A DNA stretch of 64,000 nucleotides, from the NCBI RefSeq assembly GCF_021271205.1, contig NZ_JAIWKS010000003.1, positions 248,001 to 312,000 on the forward strand, given 5' to 3'. Positions 1 to 7,623 of this stretch are shown here, piece after piece. Each line of letters opens with the position of its first letter. Position 1 is the stretch's first letter. The stretch is from Pseudomonas uvaldensis (GTDB lineage Bacteria; Pseudomonadota; Gammaproteobacteria; Pseudomonadales; Pseudomonadaceae). Below the pieces are notes generated by a model, which was given only the letters and a program-made list of their open reading frames with translations, had not been told where the DNA came from and did not search any database. The translations under genes were made by a program, and so were the position numbers.

Positions 1-18
1 CAGCGTGGGCAGACCTTC

Positions 19-867
19 ATGTTCCGGGGGCACGCCATTCGGTACTGGGTGGCGGGGCAGGGTGAGCCATTATTGTTGATCCACGGATTCCCCACGGCCA
101 GTTGGGATTGGCATTACCTGTGGCAGCCCCTGGCACAGCGTTATCGGGTGATCGCCTGCGACATGCTCGGGTTCGGCGATTCGGCCAAGCCGGTGGACCA
201 CGTCTACAGCCTGCTGGAACAGGCCGATCTGCAGCAGGCACTGCTGGCGCATCTGAATGTGAGGCAAGCGGTCCACGTGCTGGCTCACGATTATGGGGAC
301 AGCGTGGCCCAGGAGTTGATCGCTCGCCATTGCGAGGCGCGGATCGACATTGCCAGTTGTGTGTTCCTCAATGGTGGCCTGTTTCCCGAAACCCATCGTC
401 CGGTGCTGGTGCAGAAGTTGTTGCTCAGCCCTTTGGGCTGGCTGGTGGGCCGGGCTGTTTCCCGAGAGGATATCGCCAAGAGTTTCCGGCAAATCTTCGG
501 TCCGTGGACAGGTCCCAGCGAAAGCGAACTGGACGACTACTGGAGTTTGGTGCAAAGCCATGACGGACCGCGGATCATGCATAAGCTCATCCGCTACATT
601 CCCGAGCGCCGTGTGCAGCGTGATCGCTGGGTGCAGGCGATGCAGCGTGGCGAAGTGCCTATGCGTGTCATAGACGGCGCGTTCGATCCGATTTCCGGTG
701 CGCACATGGTGGCGCGCTATGAGGCGCTGATTCCGAATGCGGACACGGTGCTGTTGCCTGACATCGGCCACTACCCCCAGGCCGAAGCCCCGGTGCAGGT
801 ACTCAAGCATTACCTGGCGTTTCGTGCAGGAATCGCCGGTCCGGTCCGGCAAAGGGTGTACTCGTGA
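19..867 (+). CDS. alpha/beta-fold hydrolase (possibly 5'-partial)
   Basis: This is an alpha/beta hydrolase of the epoxide hydrolase/haloalkane dehalogenase type. The oxyanion-region motif LLLIHGFP lies at residues 19-26. The nucleophile elbow reads AHDYGDS, so the nucleophile is most likely Asp rather than Ser. A C-terminal DIGHYPQ supplies the catalytic His. About 280 residues is normal for the family. The reading frame stays open through the first 18 bases of the window, so the true start may lie upstream and the N-terminus is uncertain. The gene is followed by a short-chain dehydrogenase, which suggests a shared catabolic route for a hydrophobic compound. The substrate cannot be told from sequence. 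Confidence 0.85.
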   Translation: MFRGHAIRYWVAGQGEPLLLIHGFPTASWDWHYLWQPLAQRYRVIACDMLGFGDSAKPVDHVYSLLEQADLQQALLAHLNVRQAVHVLAHDYGDSVAQELIARHCEARIDIASCVFLNGGLFPETHRPVLVQKLLLSPLGWLVGRAVSREDIAKSFRQIFGPWTGPSESELDDYWSLVQSHDGPRIMHKLIRYIPERRVQRDRWVQAMQRGEVPMRVIDGAFDPISGAHMVARYEALIPNADTVLLPDIGHYPQAEAPVQVLKHYLAFRAGIAGPVRQRVYS

Positions 868-1049
868 TTTCTGTTTCAGGGCGATGACGTTGAGCCAAGC
901 CAAGGCATTTTTTGCCCAGCGAGGCGCGCAAGCATCATCCCCTCACCTTATCGCCCACCATTCACTCTCAGCCGAGTTGATTGAAGACCGTCCCCCCTGT
1001 ACCGGACACTCGGGCTTTGCAAACCATTCGGCCTGCTGGAGTTCTGCCC

Positions 1050-1961
1050 ATGAGTGAATCTGTGCGCTTCGAAGATAAAGTGGTGATCGTCACCGGCGCT
1101 GGCGGTGGCCTGGGGCGGGCTCATGCCTTGCTGTTCGCCAGGCAGGGGGCCCGGGTGGTGGTCAACGACCTCGGTGGTTCCGCCCAGGGGGAGGGGGCCA
1201 ATGCCTCGGCGGCAGACCGGGTGGTGACTGAGATTCGCGAAGCCGGTGGTATCGCCGAGGCGAACCACGATTCGGTCACCGATGGCGACAAGCTGGTACA
1301 GAACGCGCTCGACGTGTTCGGCCGGGTCGATGTAGTGGTCAACAACGCCGGTATCCTGCGGGACAAGACCTTTCACAAAATGGATGACGCCGATTGGGAC
1401 CTGGTCTACCGCGTCCATGTCGAGGGCGCCTACAAGGTCACCCGTGCCGCGTGGCCACACCTGCGCGAGCAGAATTATGGCCGGGTGATCTTCACGGCTT
1501 CCACGTCCGGTATCTATGGCAACTTCGGCCAGTCCAACTACGGTATGGCCAAGCTCGGTCTCTACGGGTTGACGCGGACCCTGGCCATTGAGGGGCGCAA
1601 GCACAACATCCTGGTCAACGCCATCGCGCCTACCGGCGGAACCCGTATGACCGAAGGCCTTATGCCGCCGCAGGTGTTCGAGCAACTCAAGCCTGAACTG
1701 GTCAGCCCACTGGTGGTGTATCTGGCCAGCGAAGCATGCCAAGAAACCTCCGGGTTGTTCGAGGTGGGCGGCGGCTGGATGGGCAAGGTTCGCTGGGAGC
1801 GTAGCCTCGGCGCCGGATTCGATCCGGGCAAGGGCTTTTCACCCGAGGACGTCGCCGCCCACTGGCAGCAGATCTGTGACTTCGAAAACGCCGTGCACCC
1901 CAATGACAACCTGGAAGCCTTGAAGGAAATGATGGCGAATCTGCAACGCTACGCCGTTTGA
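1050..1961 (+). CDS. short-chain dehydrogenase/reductase, multifunctional-enzyme-2 (3-hydroxyacyl-CoA dehydrogenase) type
   Basis: The protein has the classical SDR Rossmann motif TGAGGGLGRAHA near the N-terminus. NNAG follows at about residue 93, and the catalytic Ser-Tyr-Lys set includes YGMAKLG near residue 167. The glycine-rich motif with RAHA and the NDLGGS segment are typical of the dehydrogenase domain of peroxisomal multifunctional enzyme 2, which acts on 3-hydroxyacyl-CoA or steroid side-chain intermediates. I chose the ATG at 1050 because SDR homology begins there; an in-frame ATG at 981 would add 23 unrelated residues. Length is 303 residues. It lies downstream of an alpha/beta hydrolase on the same strand and probably shares its pathway. 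Confidence 0.88.
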   Translation: MSESVRFEDKVVIVTGAGGGLGRAHALLFARQGARVVVNDLGGSAQGEGANASAADRVVTEIREAGGIAEANHDSVTDGDKLVQNALDVFGRVDVVVNNAGILRDKTFHKMDDADWDLVYRVHVEGAYKVTRAAWPHLREQNYGRVIFTASTSGIYGNFGQSNYGMAKLGLYGLTRTLAIEGRKHNILVNAIAPTGGTRMTEGLMPPQVFEQLKPELVSPLVVYLASEACQETSGLFEVGGGWMGKVRWERSLGAGFDPGKGFSPEDVAAHWQQICDFENAVHPNDNLEALKEMMANLQRYAV

Positions 1962-1972
1962 TTCGTGACCTC

Positions 1973-2005
1973 GACCGGTTGCCGTCAGCGACGGCAACGT
2001 CGGTC
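1973..2005. terminator. hairpin between convergent genes
   Basis: An inverted repeat (GACCG-TTGCCGTC, AGC loop, GACGGCAA-CGGTC) sits between the SDR stop and the stop of the convergent amidase gene. It has no long T tract, so its efficiency as an intrinsic terminator is uncertain. Confidence 0.5.
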
Positions 2006-2771
2006 AGGGAAAATACTTATTCACCAACGCCGCCAGGTTCGCAGCGGTCTCGAAGTCCATCAGCCCATCATATCTGGCCGGGCGAAAGTGCAGCTGAAAG
2101 GCGCGCACCAGGCGCTGGAAGCCCGCACTTGTCGTGGCGGCCGAAATGTCATACCCATATTTCTTGAACAGGCCGAGCAAATGCTCGCGAGGGGGCAAGC
2201 CGTTGCATTGGTAAGCCTCCAGATAGGCCCTTTGCGTCGGCTCGTCAAACCAGGCTCCGATGCCCTTGGCGTACAACGCCTGCCAGGGAAACATCGGGCC
2301 GGGATCGCTTTTTCTGCCGGCGGCGATGTCTGAATGGGCCACTACGTTGACCGGGCTGATGTCGGGATAGCGCTTGAGTATGTCGAGCGCCAACTGCTCC
2401 ACGGCCTCTATCTGCTGCGGCTGATAAGGAGGAAACGTGAACTGCCCCTGGTGATCGGCGGCCAGGTTCACGATCTCCACGCCGATGGAGGTGTCATTCA
2501 AATTATTGCGATTGCCCCAACTACTCACGCCCGCGTGCCAGGCGCGGTGCTGCTCGTCCACCAGATTGAAAATCTGTGGCTCGTTGAAACCTGCTTTCAA
2601 ATAAGTGGGGTCGGTAAAGTCCGGGATCAGATAGTGGGCGCTGACCGACGGGCCGGTCAGTGCGTTGATGGAAGAAGAGAAATTGGCGGCCGTGTAATGA
2701 AAGACCAGGAAACGAATGCGGTTGTTATAGCTTTTTCTTGAACGATAACTGCTGGAGTTTATTGGAAACAT
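2004..2771 (-). CDS. N-acetylmuramoyl-L-alanine amidase (AmpD/Amidase_2 type) with C-terminal peptidoglycan-binding-like region
   Basis: The Amidase_2 fold is recognisable from VFHYTAANF near the N-terminus, RAWHAGVS, the IGVEIVN strand, and HSDIAAGRKSDPG, which carries the second zinc His and the Asp ligand. The enzyme cleaves the bond between N-acetylmuramic acid and the stem peptide. About 70 C-terminal residues resemble a peptidoglycan-binding module. No signal peptide or lipobox is visible, so a cytoplasmic location as in AmpD recycling amidases is likely. I chose the ATG at 2771; an upstream TTG at 2810 would add 13 residues. It neighbours the bacteriocin/immunity pair and is transcribed in the same direction, but the bacteriocin terminator lies between them. 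A functional link is unproven. Confidence 0.85.
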   Translation of the reverse strand: MFPINSSSYRSRKSYNNRIRFLVFHYTAANFSSSINALTGPSVSAHYLIPDFTDPTYLKAGFNEPQIFNLVDEQHRAWHAGVSSWGNRNNLNDTSIGVEIVNLAADHQGQFTFPPYQPQQIEAVEQLALDILKRYPDISPVNVVAHSDIAAGRKSDPGPMFPWQALYAKGIGAWFDEPTQRAYLEAYQCNGLPPREHLLGLFKKYGYDISAATTSAGFQRLVRAFQLHFRPARYDGLMDFETAANLAALVNKYFP

Positions 2772-2918
2772 AAAGAGCTCACTGATAACTGAATAAGGTC
2801 GAAGCGACAAACTGGGACCGGTTTCAGGCTAACAATGATCGTGGGGTTGGCATGTAGTGAAGGTCTGGGTTTGATGTGGGAATAGGCGTTTGGTTTGTAA
2901 GAAAATCGAGGTCAGGAA

Positions 2919-2950
2919 GAAGGCGCCGCTGTTTAGGCGACGGCGCCTTC
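2919..2950 (-). terminator. intrinsic terminator-like hairpin after the bacteriocin partner gene
   Basis: Ten-base perfect arms (GAAGGCGCCG and CGGCGCCTTC) lie 15 bases past the stop of the small minus-strand gene at 2966-3223. Read on the minus strand, the hairpin is followed by a pyrimidine-rich CTTCTTCC rather than a clean T run. Confidence 0.6.
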
Positions 2951-2965
2951 AGGGTGCGGGCAGTA

Positions 2966-3223
2966 TTACGTGTATCGTTTTTCAGTTACGAATTTTGGTG
3001 CTTTCCAGTTGGGGCCTTTGATTGCTACAGGCCCGTCACCGTTGGCCAGTATTCCCTCTTCAAATAGCTTGGTGTAGGTTCTTAACAATTCACCGTTTGC
3101 CACTGCATCAAAGCGATAACGACTAACCATTCTGTCAAGCGATGGATAGGCTAGACCAATGCCGAATGCGGAAACGATATCTTCAATCGATTCGTTTTTT
3201 ATAATTTGCTCTATGCTATTCAT
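2966..3223 (-). CDS. small protein, putative bacteriocin immunity protein
   Basis: This is an 85-residue soluble protein with no signal peptide or membrane segment, which I do not recognise as a named family. Its ATG overlaps the TAA of the bacteriocin gene by one base (TAATG), so the two are almost certainly translationally coupled. A small gene directly 3' of an S-type bacteriocin is the standard place for the cognate immunity protein, and I infer that role from position alone. The gene is visibly richer in A and T than its neighbours, as is common for horizontally exchanged toxin/immunity cassettes. Confidence 0.7.
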   Translation of the reverse strand: MNSIEQIIKNESIEDIVSAFGIGLAYPSLDRMVSRYRFDAVANGELLRTYTKLFEEGILANGDGPVAIKGPNWKAPKFVTEKRYT

Positions 3224-5175
3224 TAAAGCTCTCCTTTCAGAAGGCGTTTGTATATTGCTTCCATTTGTTTGTTCGCGGCGGTGAGAGCCTCAGGGGAGTA
3301 CAGCGATGATTCTTTGCTGTCCAGTTTGTAGTCTTCCAGTGTAGCGGTATGGGCGTTGTTCCATTCCACCGAGTCATCACCTGGATTGAAGCTGTCAGTG
3401 AGTCCTAGGGCTCTGAACCTCTCCAGCTCTCTGATTTCATGGGTGTAGAAGCGTTTGTCGACATCCGTTACAGTCAACTGACCCTTCTGAATTCTCTCTA
3501 ATCGGTCAATCATGACGATATTCGCGTCGGACTGATCCAAGCGCGCAATATGCAGCTTCACTTCTTCAATCCCTTTCGGGGTAATGGTCGCCGTCCTCCA
3601 ATCCAATTCAAGAATCGGCCCACCCGCCTGCTCGGGATTGAATCTGCGTCCACTGTGCTCCCCTGTGGTCGTCGCTCCCTCATAAGGACTGCTGAATACG
3701 GTATACAGCGGAGGAATGCCCGAGTCAGCCGGGAACACTGTGACAAACCCGCCAAAGCTGTAGCGATCCAGTTCCGGGTGGCTATCGATTCGCCCGTTTC
3801 CGGCGACGGGAGTGGCGCCGTCATAGATCGTGGCGTTCGAAACGCTTGCCGGTAGCGCCGTAGAAGCATCGCCCGGTGTGACGATAGGCGTCCATGTCAT
3901 TCCGATGTCGGCGTTCGGGAGGTAGGACTTGTAAGTGTTGGCTTGCGCATCGAGCGTGGCGAGTCTGACCGGCACCCTGGAGTGCTTGGAAACCCTTGAA
4001 GGGGCCGCGACGACGAACTCCGTTTTGTCTGCGACGGTCCTGGAGCCGAGGACGACGGGGAGCGTCATTTCCCTTGTTGATGTGGCGACGAGGTGCAAGT
4101 CATCGGTGTTGTCCGGCGCGAGTTCTGACAGCGGGACACTCAGGGCATACAGATCGCTGTTGCCCAGTTCCGAGGGATAAAGCAATGCCGCAATGCCGCC
4201 GACTGCCGGGCCGGCCGTTGCGGCGACGACTTCGACAATCGCCGAGACGGTGGAGCGTAGCGCAGCCTGGATGGCCAGGGTTGTTGCCGGGCTTATGGCC
4301 AAGGTGCTGCCGGAGATGGCGAATACCGGGCCGACTGCGGTTGCCGCGCCCGGCAGCGGGAATGTGCGACCAGCCAGGACTGGGCGTTTTGTTTGTGCAT
4401 GGGCCGCACGTTGGACCTCGGCTTCGACTGCCTTGCGTGCCTGCTCTTCAGCTGCGCGTTTGGCTTCGGCCTGGGCTTTAGCGTGAGCTGCGGCAGCCGC
4501 TGCCAGGCGCTGTGTCTCTGCCGCCAGCCGTGCTCGTTCCGCCGCACGTTTAGCTTCGGCCTGGGCCTTTGCCTGAGCTGCTGCCGATTTTGCCTTGGCC
4601 TCGGCAATGGCTTTGTTTTGTATGGCTAAGCGGGACTCCAACAGTTTTATCTGTTCGGCCAGAAATTTCGCTTGGTAAGCTGCGGCGTAAGAAACATTCC
4701 ATTTAGCTATTGCGCTGTAATAACCTCTTTGCCCTCCGCGACGACCAACGAGTTCGAAACCTTTATAGGCGGGATCTCTGGCCTTGTGGGTCAGCGGGTC
4801 GTGACCATAATAAAGGTTGGCGGTTTTTATTTGTTGTTGGTGATCTGCTCTGGCTTTGGAAAGCAGCAGATTAAGTGCCCGTAATTCGATGTCGAAACCG
4901 GAGGCCGCTGTCGGGATCGCAGACCGAGCAGTTGCTCTTGTTTTTGCGAGCTCGGCATCGGTTATGTAGGTAATGTTTTTGATATTTTCTTTGAAGCATT
5001 TTTCAACAGATTCATTACTTTCCTCCAGCCATTCAAAGGCATAGTCAACTGCATCGTATGCGCGGTCGGCGTGGTCGGGGCCTAATACGCCCCTGGCGCT
5101 AAATCCGAATCCAAACGACGATGAAGGCTTACGAGGTATACCTCTATTTATAAGAATGTTTTTCTCTTGTGGCAT
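3223..5175 (-). CDS. S-type pyocin-like bacteriocin with unclassified C-terminal killing domain
   Basis: This 650-residue modular bacteriocin has four visible parts. Residues 1-180 are a family-variable N-terminus, likely for receptor binding. Residues 185-262 are an Ala/Lys/Glu-rich coiled coil with an internal repeat. Residues 330-505 match the pyocin S translocation region, with FPADSGIPPLYTVFSSPY at 481-498 as the hallmark. Residues 510-650 form the killing domain. This last part lacks an HNH motif, a colicin E3-type motif, and pore-forming hydrophobic hairpins. It does have a conserved-looking YTHEIRELERFRALG at 577-591 and WNNAHTATLEDY at 605-616. There is no signal peptide, as expected for lysis-released bacteriocins. 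An AAGGAAC ribosome site precedes the ATG. Its immunity candidate is coupled downstream. I see no LexA or clear PrtN box upstream. Confidence 0.88.
   Translation of the reverse strand: MPQEKNILINRGIPRKPSSSFGFGFSARGVLGPDHADRAYDAVDYAFEWLEESNESVEKCFKENIKNITYITDAELAKTRATARSAIPTAASGFDIELRALNLLLSKARADHQQQIKTANLYYGHDPLTHKARDPAYKGFELVGRRGGQRGYYSAIAKWNVSYAAAYQAKFLAEQIKLLESRLAIQNKAIAEAKAKSAAAQAKAQAEAKRAAERARLAAETQRLAAAAAAHAKAQAEAKRAAEEQARKAVEAEVQRAAHAQTKRPVLAGRTFPLPGAATAVGPVFAISGSTLAISPATTLAIQAALRSTVSAIVEVVAATAGPAVGGIAALLYPSELGNSDLYALSVPLSELAPDNTDDLHLVATSTREMTLPVVLGSRTVADKTEFVVAAPSRVSKHSRVPVRLATLDAQANTYKSYLPNADIGMTWTPIVTPGDASTALPASVSNATIYDGATPVAGNGRIDSHPELDRYSFGGFVTVFPADSGIPPLYTVFSSPYEGATTTGEHSGRRFNPEQAGGPILELDWRTATITPKGIEEVKLHIARLDQSDANIVMIDRLERIQKGQLTVTDVDKRFYTHEIRELERFRALGLTDSFNPGDDSVEWNNAHTATLEDYKLDSKESSLYSPEALTAANKQMEAIYKRLLKGEL
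4435..4578 (-). repeat. tandem-type repeat in the bacteriocin coiled coil
   Basis: Two near-identical segments code for AQAKAQAEAKRAAER (residues 200-214; bases about 4528-4578) and AHAKAQAEAKRAAEE (residues 230-244; bases about 4435-4488). They probably arose by duplication and extend the helical stalk between the receptor-binding and translocation parts. Confidence 0.75.
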
Positions 5176-5371
5176 ATCGAGTTCCTTTCGATTGAATATG
5201 GAAAATTTGTCCTTTCGGCACTCAATAGTGGCGGTTGTTCGTGATTGCTTGTGTCAGCGCCATCCGTTGCGCCGGGAGTCACTATAAGTTCCGCAGCAAA
5301 CGCTGGACAGATGGGGGGTTCCGAGCGTGCTGTAGGAAAGTTGTAAGTTGCATGCAGGAAATAAACGCAAA

Positions 5372-5401
5372 TAAAAAAGGCCGCTGCAAAAAGCAGCGGC
5401 C
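5372..5401 (-). terminator. strong intrinsic terminator on the minus strand with no assigned gene
   Basis: On the minus strand this reads as a perfect 9-bp stem (GGCCGCTGC/GCAGCGGCC) with a five-base loop, followed by a run of six T. The nearest upstream minus-strand sequence (5402-5800) has no convincing gene, so the terminated transcript is unknown; see findings. Confidence 0.75.
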
Positions 5402-5807
5402 TGAAGATGACGTTGCAAAGGAGCTACAAATCAACGTCGGTAAGCACGGGTTGATGGACCGATACACCCATCCATCCGAATGACGGTGCGCCAGGCGTGA
5501 GGGATGCCATGGCGGATGTTGCAGGCCCGTTACCCTGCAAGCCCGGCCAGCATAAGGACTGACCGGGCCGGGAAACAGCCCGGATCCGGACATGCACTGT
5601 TGCATCAGGCGCAATAGTGCTGCCCGCTGGGATAGGTATGCGTGGCGCTGATGACCCGTCATCCAGTGCGTCCATGGACGACGCAAAGCCCCGTCCCACA
5701 AGAGCTGTAATCCTTTCGAGCGACAGCGCGAATACCTCCTTGGTGCGCTTATCGCCCGCCCCGGCCGGCAGTAGGGTGAAGGCTCTGTCACTCACCGGGG
5801 AAGACGC
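5402..5807. other. intergenic region upstream of the DUF1302 gene
   Basis: About 400 bases without a supportable protein gene. It holds an inverted repeat near 5548-5572 (CCCGGCCAG...CTGACCGGG) and a degraded REP-like stretch near 5690-5710 (CCCGTCCCACAAGAGC). Open frames on the minus strand here have no recognisable protein character. The promoter of the plus-strand gene at 5808 must lie in this stretch, but I cannot place it. Confidence 0.5.
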
Positions 5808-7601
5808 ATGACAACAATAACAATGCGCGCCATCTTCAAGCCGCAAGCGCTGGCCGTTGCGGTGGCCTTGGGTTGCTGCGCCCAGGCGCAGGCCGTTTCA
5901 TTCAACATTGGCGAGATCGAAGGCCAGTTCGACTCCTCGTTGTCCGTGGGCGCGAGCTGGGGCATGCGCGATGCCGACAAGGACCTGGTTGGCACGGTCA
6001 ACGGCGGTCGGGGCCAATCGTCCACCGGTGATGATGGGCGGCTGAATTTCAAGAAAGGCGAGACCTTTTCCAAAATATTCAAAGGTCTGCACGACCTCGA
6101 ACTCAAGTACGGCGACACCGGCGTGTTCGTGCGCGGCAAGTACTGGTATGACTTCGAGCTCAAGGATGAAGGCCGCGAGTTCAAGGACATCAGCGACAGC
6201 AATCGCAAGGAAGGCGCCAAGTCCTCCGGAGCCGAGCTTCTCGACGCCTTCGTCTATCACAACTACTCCATCGCCGACCTGCCGGGCACCGTGCGCGCCG
6301 GTAAGCAAGTGGTGAGTTGGGGCGAAAGCACCTTCATCGGCAACTCGATCAATAGCATCAACCCGGTGGACGTTTCTGCGTTCCGCCGTCCGGGCGCCGA
6401 GATCAAGGAAGGCCTGATCCCGGTGAACATGCTGTTCGCTTCCCAGGGCCTGACCGACAAACTCACCCTCGAGGGGTTCTACCAACTGGAGTGGGACCAG
6501 ACGGTGGTCGATAACTGCGGCACGTTTTTCGGCAACGATGTTGTCGCCGACGGATGCACCACCGGCTACACGGTGGGCAGCCCGGCGATCGCGCCGTTCG
6601 TGCCGCTGACCCAGCTGTTCGGCCAGGGCATTCAAGTGGTCGACGAAGGGGTGATCATCCCTCGGGGCGGTGACCGCGATGCGCGGGACTCCGGCCAGTG
6701 GGGTACGGCGTTGCGCTGGCTCGGCGATGACACCGAGTACGGCCTGTATTTCATGAACTATCACAGCCGCACGCCAACTGTCGGCACCACCACGGCCGGT
6801 GCTTCCACGCTGGCGGCGTTGCCCGGGATGGTCGCGATTGCCAACGGTATTTTTCCGGGCAGCGGCGCCGGCCTGGCGCAAAGCGTGATGTTGGGACGTG
6901 GCCAGTACTACCTGGAATACCCCGAGGATATCCGCCTGTACGGCGCCAGCTTCTCAACCACGCTGCCCACCGGCACCGCATGGACCGGGGAAATCAGCTA
7001 CCGCCCCAACGCGCCGGTACAGCTCAACACCAACGACCTGACCCTGGCCTTGCTCAATCCAATCGCCGGTGGTGCCGCATCCCCCATTGCCACGTCGGCA
7101 GGGGCGGATAATACCGGTTACCGGCGCAAGGAAATCACCCAGGTCCAGAGCACCATGACGCATTTCTTCGACCAAGTGCTGGGCGCCGATCGCCTGACCC
7201 TGGTGGGCGAGGCGGCGGTGGTGCACGTCGGCGGGCTGGAGTCCAAGGACAAACTGCGTTATGGCCGCGACTCGGTCTACGGTCAGTACGGATTCAACGG
7301 TGACACCGACGGCTTCGTCACGTCGACCTCCTGGGGCTATCGCGCCCGGGCCATCCTCGATTACTCCAACGTCGTCGCCGGCATCAACTTCAAGCCTAAT
7401 CTGTCCTGGTCCCATGACGTGGCCGGCTACGGCCCCAACGGGCTTTTCAACGAAGGCGCCAAGGCCGTCAGCGTTGGTGTCGATGCCGACTACCGCAACA
7501 CCTACACCGCCAGCCTGAGCTACACCGATTTCTTTGGCGGCGATTACAACGTTCTCGAAGATCGCGACTTCCTCGCGCTGAGCTTCGGCGTGAACTTCTG
7601 A
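5808..7601 (+). CDS. DUF1302 family outer-membrane-type protein
   Basis: The 597-residue protein has a Sec signal peptide ending near AQAQA (residues 24-28), then mature sequence rich in aromatic, Gly and Asp residues and alternating strands. It ends in FGVNF, a typical outer-membrane beta-barrel C-terminus with terminal Phe. Overall it matches the DUF1302 family, which is known from Pseudomonas and related bacteria and usually paired with DUF1329 proteins. Its molecular role is not established, though transport of hydrophobic substrates is often suggested. GGGGA upstream of the ATG at 5808 supports this start over the internal ATG at 5823. The DUF1329 gene follows after 22 bases. Confidence 0.87.
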   Translation: MTTITMRAIFKPQALAVAVALGCCAQAQAVSFNIGEIEGQFDSSLSVGASWGMRDADKDLVGTVNGGRGQSSTGDDGRLNFKKGETFSKIFKGLHDLELKYGDTGVFVRGKYWYDFELKDEGREFKDISDSNRKEGAKSSGAELLDAFVYHNYSIADLPGTVRAGKQVVSWGESTFIGNSINSINPVDVSAFRRPGAEIKEGLIPVNMLFASQGLTDKLTLEGFYQLEWDQTVVDNCGTFFGNDVVADGCTTGYTVGSPAIAPFVPLTQLFGQGIQVVDEGVIIPRGGDRDARDSGQWGTALRWLGDDTEYGLYFMNYHSRTPTVGTTTAGASTLAALPGMVAIANGIFPGSGAGLAQSVMLGRGQYYLEYPEDIRLYGASFSTTLPTGTAWTGEISYRPNAPVQLNTNDLTLALLNPIAGGAASPIATSAGADNTGYRRKEITQVQSTMTHFFDQVLGADRLTLVGEAAVVHVGGLESKDKLRYGRDSVYGQYGFNGDTDGFVTSTSWGYRARAILDYSNVVAGINFKPNLSWSHDVAGYGPNGLFNEGAKAVSVGVDADYRNTYTASLSYTDFFGGDYNVLEDRDFLALSFGVNF

Positions 7602-7623
7602 TCTGGCTGACAAGGAAAACCCA

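Noticed and set aside
2004..2771. The amidase as lysis protein or peptidoglycan-active part of the bacteriocin locus
   Set aside because: It is of the recycling-amidase type without export signal, and a terminator lies between it and the bacteriocin pair, so a shared role is not supported.
5243..5255. PrtN P-box-like sequence ATTGCTTGTGTCA upstream of the bacteriocin
   Set aside because: Single copy, on the strand opposite the gene and with altered spacing; known P-boxes are repeated.
5424..5846. Minus-strand open frame of 140 codons ending just before the terminator at 5372-5401
   Set aside because: Position next to a terminator made it tempting, but the translated sequence has no protein-like pattern, includes REP-like sequence, and overlaps the start of the DUF1302 gene. 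A small RNA is a better guess.
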